From the NCBI GenBank assembly GCA_020438865.1, contig JAGQTU010000021.1, forward strand, positions 1 through 53,877: DNA of 53,877 bases, in the 5' to 3' direction. The position numbers were made by a program, and so were the translations under genes. Source of the DNA: Mycobacterium sp. (lineage in GTDB: Bacteria; Actinomycetota; Actinomycetes; Mycobacteriales; Mycobacteriaceae). Below, one piece after another: positions 24,721 through 32,885 of this stretch. The notes under the pieces are model-generated. The model did not search any database. It worked only from the letters and a program-made list of their open reading frames with translations, and was not told the DNA's origin. Position 1 is the first letter of the stretch; the number at the start of each line of letters is the position of its first letter.

Positions 24721-25614
24721 GTGAGCGAACGCGTCGATGTCGACGTCGGTGGATATCGGGTCCAGGTCCGCATCGACGGGAACACCGGCCCGGTTGTGGT
24801 GTTGTGCAGCGGCCTCGGGGGCCGGCAGCTGCACTGGAGCGACAGCGTCGCGGACCTTGCGCGCGACCACACGGTGGTGCGATTCGACCGACCCGGAACA
24901 CCGCTGACGGGCAACCCAGCGTTGAGTGTTCCTCGGACTGTCCGGGGCGAGGCCGACCGGATCGCCGCCGTCCTCGATGCGGTGGCCCAGCCGAATCCCG
25001 CAGTGGTGGTGGGACATTCGGTAGCCGGCTTCTATGCCGAAGGATTTGCCCGCCTGTACCCAGATCGCACCCGCGCACTGCTGCTGCTCGATTCCAGCAT
25101 CGCCCCCGAACATCCGCTGCTCGCACTCCCCCGGCCCGCCAAGTTGGCCGTCGCCGGCGCCGCGGCAATGCTGCTGGACAGGCTACATCTGAAGACAGCC
25201 CTTGGCCGCGCCGGCCTGACGCTACTGCAGCGTCGACGCCCCGGCGGGCTGGACGCACAGTCGCGCTCTGAGATACGCAGCGCCGCTGCCGATCCGGGAC
25301 TGCCGACGGCGCTGCTCACCGAATACATCGCATACCACGCCCTCGCGGCCGAGTTGTGCGCCCTGCGGAACGCCTGCCCGCTTCCAGCGGTACCGCGCAT
25401 AGTGGTCACCGCGCACACGGGTTGGCGTACCCAGCGCTGGCGGGCTCAGCAGATCCGGCTTGCCGCGACCCTCGGTGCGGCGCACGAAACGATCGCCCCC
25501 GCGGGGCACCTCGTCATGATCGAACAACCGTTTCGCACCGCCGAGGTGATCCGGAGGATCGGACGGTCGGCTGCGGACAACGGTGACTCCGCCGCACCGC
25601 CAAACCGCTTCTGA
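24721..25614 (+). CDS. Alpha/beta hydrolase
   Basis: 297 residues from GTG 24721, 4 bases after the DUF998 gene. The oxyanion region is VVLCSGLGGRQLHW, the nucleophile elbow is VVGHSVAGF with Ser100, and the catalytic His is H263 (APAGHLVMIEQP). The family covers esterases, lipases, epoxide hydrolases and C-C hydrolases; nothing in the cap region (LDRLHLKTALGRAGLTLL) points to a substrate. No signal peptide is present, so it is cytoplasmic. The tight pairing with a DUF998 membrane protein suggests shared regulation and possibly a common membrane-derived substrate. Confidence 0.85.
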   Translation: MSERVDVDVGGYRVQVRIDGNTGPVVVLCSGLGGRQLHWSDSVADLARDHTVVRFDRPGTPLTGNPALSVPRTVRGEADRIAAVLDAVAQPNPAVVVGHSVAGFYAEGFARLYPDRTRALLLLDSSIAPEHPLLALPRPAKLAVAGAAAMLLDRLHLKTALGRAGLTLLQRRRPGGLDAQSRSEIRSAAADPGLPTALLTEYIAYHALAAELCALRNACPLPAVPRIVVTAHTGWRTQRWRAQQIRLAATLGAAHETIAPAGHLVMIEQPFRTAEVIRRIGRSAADNGDSAAPPNRF

Positions 25615-25721
25615 ACTGCTACTTCTCTTGCGGGACAGCCAGTCGGGGCCCGCGAGTGAGCGCAATCGGCTACGGTCCCTTCATCTCCGTGAATAGTCAA
25701 ACGCTGACCAAGGGGAGTCTG

Positions 25722-26420
25722 GTGGCAGATGGCAACCTGAAGTACGCGGCACGCAAGCTGGTTCTTGGCGCCGTGATTTCCGCTTCGATCGCAACGGCGG
25801 TGGGTTCGGCCGGCGTTGCCGACGCGACATGCACGTCGGTGCGGGGCACCGGCGCTAGCGCCCACTGCGCAGATGAGCCGTCCAGCTTCTCGGTCCAGCT
25901 CGACGAGAAGTCCTCGGTTTCGGCGCAGGGCATCCTCGGCGGACGCGGGGCGAGCACCAGCAAGGGTGATGACACCGCGGGTGTTCCCTCTGGTGCCGAA
26001 CTCGCACCCGCGCCCAGAGACCTCGGCACCACGTACTCGGCCGACGATCCCGTGCTGGTTGCCGAAAGCATGCTGGGCACAGACGTATTCGGCCCGTATG
26101 GCTGCGAAGATTTCGTCGACGCCGCTCATGGCCTCACCACCGAGACCGGCATTGCGCACGACGCGGCACTGTCCTTCTACCAGTCACTGGCCGCCCGTGG
26201 GCTCGACCACCACGAAACGCCCATCCCGCGTGGCGCCTTGGTGTTCTCCAAAGGTGCCTACGGGAACCATGTCGACATCTCCCGGGGCGACGGGACCTTT
26301 GTCTCCGGGGGCGTACAGGGGCTCTCGCCCGGTTACGGGGACGGCCACCAGGTGCAGATCCTGCCCAGCGCCAACCTCGGGTCCTGGACGATGTACGGTT
26401 GGGTCTACCCGCCTTGGTAG
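25722..26420 (+). CDS. Secreted cysteine-peptidase-like protein (CHAP/NlpC-type pattern)
   Basis: 232 residues. GTG 25722 is chosen because AGGGGAG lies just upstream and a signal peptide follows (KYAARKLVLGAVISASIATAV... ending near VADA). A linker of Ser/Gly/Ala precedes a C-terminal domain with GCEDFVDAAHG (Cys128) and YGNHVDISRGDGTFVSGG (His183). The Cys...His spacing and the PRGALVF...NHVDI wording resemble papain-like CHAP/NlpC peptidoglycan amidases, so a role in cell-wall turnover is plausible. The longer frame starting at 25656 would put the signal peptide internally. Confidence 0.7.
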   Translation: MADGNLKYAARKLVLGAVISASIATAVGSAGVADATCTSVRGTGASAHCADEPSSFSVQLDEKSSVSAQGILGGRGASTSKGDDTAGVPSGAELAPAPRDLGTTYSADDPVLVAESMLGTDVFGPYGCEDFVDAAHGLTTETGIAHDAALSFYQSLAARGLDHHETPIPRGALVFSKGAYGNHVDISRGDGTFVSGGVQGLSPGYGDGHQVQILPSANLGSWTMYGWVYPPW

Positions 26421-26887
26421 GACAACGTCGGTAGCGCTCCCCGCACGAACCGAATCCGCAACCTCGAGGGGGCCCGGCTTCGAACCGCCTTACCTGCCGG
26501 GACGCCGCTGATGTGAACGATGCGACCACCCGGATGTGATGTGGCTGCAAATCGCGCAATTCTCGCCCCTGCGCCACGTTCGGTGCCGTGATGTTCTGCA
26601 AGTTGGGCTACAACAACAAGCTCAACACGGACGCCGATCGCGTTGACGCCAACGGGTCCTGTTACCGATCTTTTGCCTTTCGCGACATCCTGTGTCCGGC
26701 GACACTCGCGGGCCACCTACGTCTCACAGTGCCCCCGCCGGGGCGCGCCGTGGTTGATGCCCGCGCGAGGCAGCGAACCGATTCGTCGGCGCGAAGCGCT
26801 CCTTGCTCCGGGGTTATGGCCGGGTTCGTCGAGGCAGTCGCTGGTGCTGCCGCGAATGGCCAGCGCTGACGGCAAGGCTCCGCTTAA
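26421..26887. other. Intergenic region before the GGDEF gene
   Basis: About 470 bases without a convincing gene. A 93-codon frame at 26588-26869 has Arg/Ala-biased, patternless composition and no ribosome site. The region must contain the promoter of the GGDEF gene. I looked for a c-di-GMP (GEMM) or cobalamin riboswitch and saw neither conserved core. Confidence 0.5.
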
Positions 26888-26902
26888 CCTCCTAGCAGGA
26901 GG
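26888..26902 (+). promoter_or_regulatory. Small hairpin enclosing the ribosome-binding site of the GGDEF gene
   Basis: CCTCCT (26888-26893), AGC, AGGAGG (26897-26902): the 3' arm is itself the perfect Shine-Dalgarno, 5 bases before ATG 26908. A 6-bp stem with a 3-base loop would compete with ribosome binding and could be opened by a protein, a small RNA or temperature. Confidence 0.5.
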
Positions 26903-26907
26903 GTCCA

Positions 26908-28179
26908 ATGGGACGGGAATCGGCTCGGCTGAACGTCAACAGCGAGGTGGCGTTGGAGGCTGCATTCGAGCACCTGTACAACGCCGTGGTCATCACCGAC
27001 GCCGACTTCGCCGGTGGCCCCCTCATCCAGCGTTGCAACCCGGCCTTCTGTGCGATGACCGGTTATACGGAGGAGGAGTTGATAGGTCAGTCCCCACGCA
27101 TCCTCCAGGGGCCCGACACCGATCGAAAAGTCATTGATCAGCTCAGTCGCAAGATCCGGGCTGGTGAGTTCTTCGAGGGCAGCACCATCAACTACCGCAG
27201 GGACGGCCTGCCCTATTTCGTCCAGTGGAACATCTCGCCGGTACGCGATGCCGACGGTGCGATCGTGGCCTACATCTCTATCCAGCAGGACATCACGGCA
27301 CGAATTGCCGCGGAACGCGAGCGTAGCCTGCTCGCCGAGGCGCTCAACGCGGCGAGCGATCCGGTGATCGTCATGGACAAGAACTTCATCATTGTCTTCG
27401 CCAACAATGCCTTCGGTCGCGAGGTTGGACGCCCTGTCGAAGACCTTCTCGGGCGATCAGCGTTCCAGTTGAAGCCCGTGACCCCAGAGGGCTTGGCCGA
27501 GCCGCAGATTCGACGAGTCCTCGCTGAGGGCAACCCCTACCACGGGGTGGTGTCCTTCGAACTCGCCACGGGCGAATGGCTGCACGTAGACCTGAGCATC
27601 TCTAGCCTCATCGGCTATCACGACCCCGAGGGTCACTATGTGGCGATCGCGCCGAACATCACCCACCTGGTCGAGCAGCAGATGGCCCTGCAGGAAATGG
27701 CCGATGTCGATGTACTCACCGGACTGCTGAACCGACGCTCCGGGCAGGTCGCCCTTGAGATCGAACTTCAGCAGGCTGCGCGCTCGCGTGCGCCGCTGAG
27801 TGTGGCCATGGGCGATATCGACCATTTCAAACGGATCAACGACGGCCTTGGCCACGCAATCGGCGACGATGTCCTGCGATCGGTGGCAGCGTCGCTGCGC
27901 GGCGGCATGCGCAGCAACGACACCGCCATTCGTTGGGGTGGTGAGGAGTTCCTCATCCTGCTCCCGAACACCCCTCTCGACGATGCGGTGCTTCTCGCTG
28001 AGCGGGTCCGAAACCTGGTCGCGGCGATCCCACAGGTGGCGTCCGAACCAGTGACGATTTCCTTAGGAGTCGGCCAGTGGCGACCGGGCGAGAGCGTCGC
28101 GGCGTTCATCGAGCGCATCGACGCCGCGATGTACGCGGCGAAGGCTGGCGGCCGTAACCGCGTCGTCTCATCCCACTGA
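26908..28179 (+). CDS. PAS-PAS-GGDEF diguanylate cyclase
   Basis: 423 residues without membrane segments. The first PAS (about 20-135) is of the LOV-like subtype (NPAFCAMTGY, GQSPRILQGPDTD). However, the position of the flavin-adduct Cys in GRNCRFLQG is Pro63, so it should not form a light-driven adduct. The second PAS spans about 140-255. The GGDEF domain (about 265-423) has GGEEF at 344-348 and an intact RxxD inhibitory site (R335-S-N-D338) five residues before it. It should thus make c-di-GMP from GTP with product inhibition. No EAL domain is present. It stands alone, behind a hairpin-enclosed ribosome site. Confidence 0.9.
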   Translation: MGRESARLNVNSEVALEAAFEHLYNAVVITDADFAGGPLIQRCNPAFCAMTGYTEEELIGQSPRILQGPDTDRKVIDQLSRKIRAGEFFEGSTINYRRDGLPYFVQWNISPVRDADGAIVAYISIQQDITARIAAERERSLLAEALNAASDPVIVMDKNFIIVFANNAFGREVGRPVEDLLGRSAFQLKPVTPEGLAEPQIRRVLAEGNPYHGVVSFELATGEWLHVDLSISSLIGYHDPEGHYVAIAPNITHLVEQQMALQEMADVDVLTGLLNRRSGQVALEIELQQAARSRAPLSVAMGDIDHFKRINDGLGHAIGDDVLRSVAASLRGGMRSNDTAIRWGGEEFLILLPNTPLDDAVLLAERVRNLVAAIPQVASEPVTISLGVGQWRPGESVAAFIERIDAAMYAAKAGGRNRVVSSH

Positions 28180-28336
28180 ACATGTGTGTCGGTGGGTGGA
28201 CGGCGCGGGTCGCGGCCATCCCGACCGGGTAGAGGGCCCGCGGTGAGCAGTGGTGAAATCGAGCGTTCGGAGGCCATGAGGTGGGGTCCGGCGCAGCTAG
28301 CCTGCGACCGCACTTACAACGCTTCAGGTGCCGCGG

Positions 28337-29008
28337 TCAGGGTGTCGATGTCGGCGGGTTTTGGTGTGGCGTGGTCACGATCACCTCGGAGACCAAGCCC
28401 CAGGAGTGGACGACATGCTCGCTGCAAGTTGTCCATCCTCGGGCGAGCATCTGATCCAGCCGAACGGGCCGACAGCCTCCGAGCAGCTGAGGCGCGTGCC
28501 GCCACACCATAGTCCACAGGCCCGATATCAGTCGTTCGAAGCGGGTGATCCCGGGCCTGAGGCTGACCAGGCACAGCCTCCCGTCATCGGTGAGGATTCG
28601 TTCGAACTCATCCAGCACCACGACCACGTCGGTGCTGTCGAGCAGATCGAAGACGTAGGTGCAGACGATACGGTCGGCACTGTTGCTTGCGGCGGGCAAC
28701 GGCATCGATCCGTCGACCAGGCGGACCTGTGCACGGTCGCCCCACGGCGCAAGCCGGTCAGTGGCCAATCCGACCATCACGGGGCTGACATCCACTCCCA
28801 GATAGCGTGCGGTCGGCGGCAACAACCGCAGCATGTTGGCTGCCAGCCGGCCGGTGCCGCAACCGAACTCGAAGATGACATGCGCGTTCTGCGGTACGCA
28901 GTCAGCAACTAATCGCGCAATGGCGCGGTCTTCGTAGAATTGCCAATCCTGGACCCGGCCGATCCGGTCATATACCGCCCTTGCTTGCGCTGCACTTAAC
29001 GCCGCCAT
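28337..29008 (-). CDS. Class I SAM-dependent methyltransferase
   Basis: 223 residues from ATG 29008 (MAALSAAQARAVYDRIGRVQDW). Motif I is IFEFGCGTGRLA; the acidic residue after beta-2 lies in YLGVDVSPVMV; motif post-II DRIVCTYVFDLLDS and motif III ILTDDGRLCLVSL follow. The overall style is that of UbiE/Methyltransf_11 enzymes acting on quinones, lipids or small molecules. The acceptor is unknown. The open frame extends to 29110, but that extension is Arg-rich and unlikely. It is divergent from the membrane protein at 29312 and convergent with the GGDEF gene. Confidence 0.85.
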   Translation of the reverse strand: MAALSAAQARAVYDRIGRVQDWQFYEDRAIARLVADCVPQNAHVIFEFGCGTGRLAANMLRLLPPTARYLGVDVSPVMVGLATDRLAPWGDRAQVRLVDGSMPLPAASNSADRIVCTYVFDLLDSTDVVVVLDEFERILTDDGRLCLVSLRPGITRFERLISGLWTMVWRHAPQLLGGCRPVRLDQMLARGWTTCSEHVVHSWGLVSEVIVTTPHQNPPTSTP

Positions 29009-29311
29009 TTTCTGCCTCGACTCACGCGACCGGCCTCGGCCGGCATCTGACGACCTTGGTGCGGCAAATCCCTGCCGGTGGCGGGTCGGCCGCGTTCCGA
29101 ACCATAGCAATGTGAAGGCTCTCTAACGCGTTTCAGCGACGAGCCCGATTCGGGCCGGAATGCTAGCCGCCCCAAGGGTCTATTGATCCTGCCGTGTGCG
29201 TTCGAGCGTACCGCCGGTCTTCTAACCTGGACTTCAGTCCCTATCGCGGCGAGTTCACCAAATGGTCCGATACAAGGGGCTGCAGCGACAGGCGCATCAG
29301 GAGGATGGTCC
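29009..29311. other. Divergent promoter region, methyltransferase and membrane protein
   Basis: 303 bases between two divergent starts. No recognisable gene, palindrome or riboswitch was seen. An AGGAGG ribosome site at 29299-29304 belongs to the downstream membrane protein gene. Confidence 0.4.
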
Positions 29312-29758
29312 ATGAACGTTTCACAACAGTCGCAGAGCCGGACACGCATGTTCTCTCGCGTGCTCGGACCTTTCCTGGTCATTGTCGACGTCACGGCTAT
29401 AGCCCGCGCTTCGACCATGCAAGAACTACTTTCGCAGTTCGAGGCGAATTCGCTGTGGACCTGGGTGACCGGCGCCTTCATCCTGATATTCGGCCTTATC
29501 ATCGTCGCCGCTCACCAATTCTGGCGAGGCGCCGCGGCGATCATCGTGTCCGTGTTGGGCTGGCTGGTCACGCTACGCGGACTGCTCCTTCTGGCCTTTC
29601 CCAAGACTTTCGTCTCCATAGCCAATTCCATGATTGGCTCACAAACGTGGTGGGTGGCGCTTTGCACCGCTGCCGTCCTGGTCGGACTGTACTTGACCTA
29701 TGTTGGCTGGACCCAGGACGACCGAAGGGGCTTACGGCACACGAAAGAGTTTCGCTGA
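29312..29758 (+). CDS. Small four-helix membrane protein
   Basis: 148 residues from ATG 29312, with AGGAGG 7 bases upstream. Four hydrophobic stretches are visible: around RVLGPFLVIVDVTAIA, LWTWVTGAFILIFGLIIV, AAAIIVSVLGWLVTLRGLLL and WWVALCTAAVLVGLYLTYVGW (partial quotes). A charged C-terminal tail ends the protein. It has no motif that I recognise as catalytic. It is the last gene before the tRNA-derived repeat marking the left edge of the island. Confidence 0.7.
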   Translation: MNVSQQSQSRTRMFSRVLGPFLVIVDVTAIARASTMQELLSQFEANSLWTWVTGAFILIFGLIIVAAHQFWRGAAAIIVSVLGWLVTLRGLLLLAFPKTFVSIANSMIGSQTWWVALCTAAVLVGLYLTYVGWTQDDRRGLRHTKEFR

Positions 29759-29862
29759 AGCCTGCGCTACCAACAATGCTGCGCTTCTGGGCGCGAGCAC
29801 CGGCTTGCGACGCGTTTGAGGTGGTGGCACTCCACCCGTGGTATCTGAACTCCTGGTTCTCT

Positions 29863-29903
29863 GGTCGGGCTGACAGGATTTGAACCCGCGACCACTTGAC
29901 CCC
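29863..29903 (-). repeat. Displaced 3' half of tRNA-Pro, presumed att site
   Basis: 41 bases repeat 32704-32744 in the same orientation with one mismatch (29887 against 32728). They cover the acceptor 3' side, T arm, variable loop and part of the anticodon stem and loop of tRNA-Pro(GGG). No 5' half follows, so it is not a functional tRNA. This is the footprint expected where an element integrating into a tRNA 3' end displaced the original end. Confidence 0.7.
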
Positions 29904-30036
29904 AGCTAGAAGCATCCCGTTCGCCGACGTTCTCCACCATCCGCCGGTGTGGCCATCCGCCGCAGTTCAAAGGTGGTCTTGAACGTCCAGCGACGTCTCT
30001 GGACGCGGAGGGATACACAGCGAGGGAACGTCCCCT

Positions 30037-30381
30037 GGGGTGGTGTAAGTAGCGGCGTGTCGGTGCCGACGTAGAGGGGCCATCGCGTGAGTCTCTGTGG
30101 TGAAAAGACCAAGGATCACTACCGAGAGGAACAACGCGATGGCCCTGGACCAGTCTGCCTTGTTGGAGGTGCTCGATGCACTACGCACCGCCGATGCCGG
30201 TGAGCGGATCACCCAAGCCGCCGAGACGATCTACCAGGCGCTGATCGACGCGGAGCTGGCCGCGTTCATCGGTGCTGCGCCTCATGAGCGCACCGAGGCC
30301 CGCACCAACCAGCGCAACGGCTCGCGCCCGCGCACGCTGAGCACGATCGCCGGGGATCTGGAGCTGCGGATTCCCAAGCTT
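30037..30381 (+). mobile_element. Truncated IS256-type transposase (left end only)
   Basis: From ATG 30139 (after GAGAGGA) the frame encodes MALDQSALLEVLDALRTAD, AELAAFIGAAPHERTEARTNQRNGSR and LELRIPKL (quoted in parts). This is the N-terminal domain of IS256/Mutator-family transposases, normally about 400 residues. Homology stops after residue 81 at about base 30381; twelve unrelated residues then lead to a TGA at 30420. The DDE catalytic domain is absent. Roughly 100 bases upstream are probably the element's left end; its exact terminus is a guess. Confidence 0.65.
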
Positions 30382-30822
30382 TGCGCCGAGGGTGCGCCTG
30401 GAACAGAGTGTGAATCATGATGCGCAAGCTCTTCTCCGCAAGTGTCTAGCTGGCATCGTCATCATCGTCATCATCGTCATCATCGGCGCCCGGCACTGGC
30501 ATCCGCCGCGCCGAACCTCAGCGAATCAGGACCATCAATGTCGAATTCGCCGACGACACCGACGCCCACGACGACATCCGCAACCAACGCCCCATATCCG
30601 GGATATATGGGCTACTGACTGACCCGTTAGCGCGGCGGGTCGGGTTGCACCAGGCCGGCGTATGGGCCCTGGAAATTGCGCAGTGTGAGTTGTCACTGAC
30701 GGACCGTCCCACGGGGGAGTCGCCGAGTGTGGTGTCTCAGCTGGTCATTCTCTGGACGGCGGCGACATCGCAGAGGAAGGTGAGCTGTGGCAATGGGGAG
30801 AAGCGACCGGAGAGGAGATGTC
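30382..30822. other. Non-coding remnant region in the island with a 9-bp tandem repeat
   Basis: No credible gene. At 30454-30485 the unit CATCGTCAT occurs three times in a row plus a partial fourth copy. A 7-bp inverted repeat, CCCATAT...ATATGGG, lies at 30591-30611. Short frames read through the repeat encode only low-complexity His/Arg or Ile/Val runs. The start of the cNMP gene's ribosome site (GAGAGGAG) closes the region. Confidence 0.5.
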
Positions 30823-31281
30823 ATGAGGACCCTTGAGGGCATTCTCGCTGAGCATCCGTTCTTCAGCGGGTGGGACCCGCGCTACTTTCAGCTCACCGTC
30901 GGATGCGCGTCGAACGTCCGCTTCAATGCCGGTGAGTTGCTCTGTCACGAGGGCAGAGAGGCCAATACCTTCTATCTCATTCGCGAAGGAAGGGTCGCTC
31001 TCGAAGTCTATTTCCCAGGGCGGGGCCGCGTGACGATGGAGACGGTGGGAGGGGGCGAGATGCTCGGATGGTCATGGTTGATCCCCCCATATCGGTGGGG
31101 ATTCGACGCGCGCGCGGTGCAGATGACCCGAGCGATCGCGTTCAACGGCAAGTGCTTACGTGATAAATGCGAAGCGGATCACGAGATGGGCTATGACCTG
31201 GTGAAGCGGGTGGCGTCGTCGCTCGGCCAGCGCTTGGACGCGACGCGATATCGGCTGCTGGACATGTATGGAACCGCTTGA
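30823..31281 (+). CDS. Stand-alone cyclic-nucleotide-binding domain protein
   Basis: 152 residues from ATG 30823 with GAGAGGAG upstream; an in-frame GTG/ATG extension from 30787 is less likely. A Crp/cNMP beta-roll is readable: FNAGELLCHEGREANTFYLI, REGRVALEVY, TVGGGEMLGWSWL. The phosphate-binding cassette usually reads GE-x6-R; here GEMLGWSWLIPPYRW keeps G-E but the Arg is shifted and the loop altered, so nucleotide binding is uncertain. There is no helix-turn-helix, so it is not a complete Crp regulator. It could sense a ligand and act through protein contact. It is part of the island cargo. Confidence 0.75.
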   Translation: MRTLEGILAEHPFFSGWDPRYFQLTVGCASNVRFNAGELLCHEGREANTFYLIREGRVALEVYFPGRGRVTMETVGGGEMLGWSWLIPPYRWGFDARAVQMTRAIAFNGKCLRDKCEADHEMGYDLVKRVASSLGQRLDATRYRLLDMYGTA

Positions 31282-31319
31282 ATGGCCGTGTCTACCCGGG
31301 CGTTTTCCGGCATGGTAGA

Positions 31320-31424
31320 TCAGTTCGTGCTGCACACGCATTCGAGGCATAGCTTCTGGTTGGGGCCGGCGCAGCCCCAGGCCCCTGGGTCCGCGATGAC
31401 CTTAGGCCCTACCCCGTCCGGCAT
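31320..31424 (-). CDS. Possible tiny Cys-rich peptide gene
   Basis: ATG 31424 to TGA 31320 would encode 34 residues, MPDGVGPKVIADPGAWGC followed by a tail with CLECVC, giving four cysteines that could bind metal or form disulfides. It lies antisense in the 194-base gap between the cNMP gene and the small membrane protein gene. No clear Shine-Dalgarno precedes it. Its non-random, protein-like wording is the only support. It could also be the 3' end of a longer gene lost in island decay. Confidence 0.3.
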   Translation of the reverse strand: MPDGVGPKVIADPGAWGCAGPNQKLCLECVCSTN

Positions 31425-31475
31425 CAAGTGACGACATTGCAAAATGCACGAAACTAAACGGGAGGGAACACCAAG

Positions 31476-31688
31476 ATGTACCGATTCCTGGCTGGCCTGT
31501 TCACTGGCCTCGCCATCACCCACCTCGGCTTCGCCTTGTTCGCCGACATGAATTCTGTGCGGATCTTCGGCAGGACTTGGAGTGCAGGAGCGGTTTGGAC
31601 TGAATTTGTGGTTTATGCCGCGCTCGCGCTGCTGTTCGCCTACCTCGGCTGGCGGACAAAAGCCGCCGGGGCAACGCGAAATACTTGA
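31476..31688 (+). CDS. Two-helix small membrane protein
   Basis: 70 residues from ATG 31476, with GGGAGGG 9 bases upstream. Helix 1 is about residues 4-23 (FLAGLFTGLAITHLGFALF) and helix 2 about 40-60 (VWTEFVVYAALALLFAYLGW), linked by a short polar loop; both ends are basic. The strong ribosome site and clean hydrophobic pattern support a real gene. I do not recognise the family. It is part of the island between the cNMP protein and the cutinase. Confidence 0.65.
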   Translation: MYRFLAGLFTGLAITHLGFALFADMNSVRIFGRTWSAGAVWTEFVVYAALALLFAYLGWRTKAAGATRNT

Positions 31689-31774
31689 ATTGCTATACCG
31701 GCGCACGCTCCGGGCGGGACAAAAGGCCTCAGATCCCGGTGAAGTAAGTCCCCGCCATCCCGGGACTGTCCACA

Positions 31775-31804
31775 GCCTGCGAGTTGGCAGCCTGCGAGTT
31801 GGCA
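31775..31804. repeat. 15-bp tandem duplication
   Basis: GCCTGCGAGTTGGCA occurs twice back to back (31775-31789 and 31790-31804) in the 208-base gap upstream of the cutinase gene. The copies are identical, so it is a recent slippage or a doubled binding site about 95 bases before the start codon. Confidence 0.8.
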
Positions 31805-31896
31805 AGGGGCGACGGAACCTGCCGTGTGGGCGGCGCGCCGCCCCCTATTTGGCGAATAGTCCGGCTTTCGAATCACGGTTATGAGGACACTGTGGA

Positions 31897-32601
31897 ATGA
31901 GCACGAACCGTCTTCGTCGTCTTCTAACTCTTGCGGCTATCGCCGCCTCGGGCGTCAGCCCGTCGCTCCTCGCATGTAACTTTCCGTCCGCCTCGGCCGA
32001 TCCGTGTCCGGATATTCAGGTGGTGTTCGCTCGCGGCACCGACGACCCTCCCGGGCTGGGTGCAACGGGACAGGCATTCGTGGATGCGATGCGCCCGCTC
32101 GTCGGCGGCAAGTCGCTCGATGTATATCCAGTCGCCTACCCGGCGAGCCTGCGATGGACGGACGGGGCGGAGGACGGCATCAAAGATGCGAGCGCACACG
32201 TCGAGTCGATATCGCATGCCTGCCCCAACACCAAGATGGTCCTCAGCGGCTACTCGCAAGGCGCTGCGGTGATGGGCTTCGTCACCTCGGCTGCCGTCCC
32301 GGACGGGATCGACCCGGCGACGGTGCCCCAACCGATGGCACCCGTAGTGGCCGACCACGTGTCCTCGGTTGTGCTCTTCGCGCTGCCAAACGAGAGGGCG
32401 TTGAACCTATTCGGGGCCCCGCAACTCGTCATCGGTCCCCTGTATCAGGCTAAGACCATCAAGGTCTGCGCAGCCGACGACCCGATCTGTTCGGACGGCA
32501 TGAACTTCGCCGTACACATGAATTACCCGAGCAACGTGGCCATGATCGACGAGGGTGCGAATTTCGCGGCCGCTCGTCTTGGTGCAGATCAGCATGCCTG
32601 A
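31897..32601 (+). CDS. Secreted cutinase-family serine esterase
   Basis: 234 residues. The signal peptide ends around SASA at residue 35, and the mature protein starts DPCPDIQVVFARGT, the standard cutinase opening. The nucleophile elbow is GYSQG with Ser120; Asp195 (DDPIC) and His207 (HMNYPS) complete the triad. The cysteines of CPDIQ, HACPN, KVCAADDPICSDG match the usual disulfides. Relatives are the Culp esterases of mycobacteria (for example the CFP21 type), which act on medium-chain lipid esters outside the cell. It is the largest cargo gene of the island. A 7-bp hairpin (32636-32654) follows it. Confidence 0.9.
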   Translation: MSTNRLRRLLTLAAIAASGVSPSLLACNFPSASADPCPDIQVVFARGTDDPPGLGATGQAFVDAMRPLVGGKSLDVYPVAYPASLRWTDGAEDGIKDASAHVESISHACPNTKMVLSGYSQGAAVMGFVTSAAVPDGIDPATVPQPMAPVVADHVSSVVLFALPNERALNLFGAPQLVIGPLYQAKTIKVCAADDPICSDGMNFAVHMNYPSNVAMIDEGANFAAARLGADQHA

Positions 32602-32635
32602 ACAGCCACACGAGTGAACCGTGCGGATTGCTGTA

Positions 32636-32654
32636 CCTACCCGGTATGGGTAGG
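32636..32654. terminator. Weak terminator-like hairpin
   Basis: CCTACCC (32636-32642) and GGGTAGG (32648-32654) pair around a 5-base loop, 35 bases after the cutinase stop and between it and the opposing tRNA gene. There is no T-run on either strand, so it could act in both directions only weakly. Confidence 0.35.
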
Positions 32655-32705
32655 AGAAAAGACGGCCTCGATTTCCCGGGAACCGCCTCCACCAGAATCT
32701 TTCGG

Positions 32706-32779
<74 letters not shown>

Positions 32780-32885
32780 CGGCGCTGCCGGGATCGCCGG
32801 CAGCAGATCGAAAGCCTACCGCAGCCCCAACGCCGGTCCCAATCGCCGGTCCGGGTGTCGCGGGCCCCTCGTAGGCTCGTCAGCA

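Noticed and set aside
26588-26869. 93-codon ORF upstream of the GGDEF gene
   Set aside because: No ribosome site, patternless Arg/Ala-rich sequence, and no recognisable domain.
29568-29915. Minus-strand frame through the tRNA fragment at the island's left edge
   Set aside because: Translation of tRNA sequence plus antisense of the small membrane protein gene; no ribosome site or family pattern.
30392-30622. ORF reading the CATCGTCAT repeat as Ile/Val-rich membrane-like peptide
   Set aside because: The hydrophobic run is only the translation of the 9-bp repeat joined to Arg-rich sequence; it starts inside the transposase remnant and has no ribosome site.
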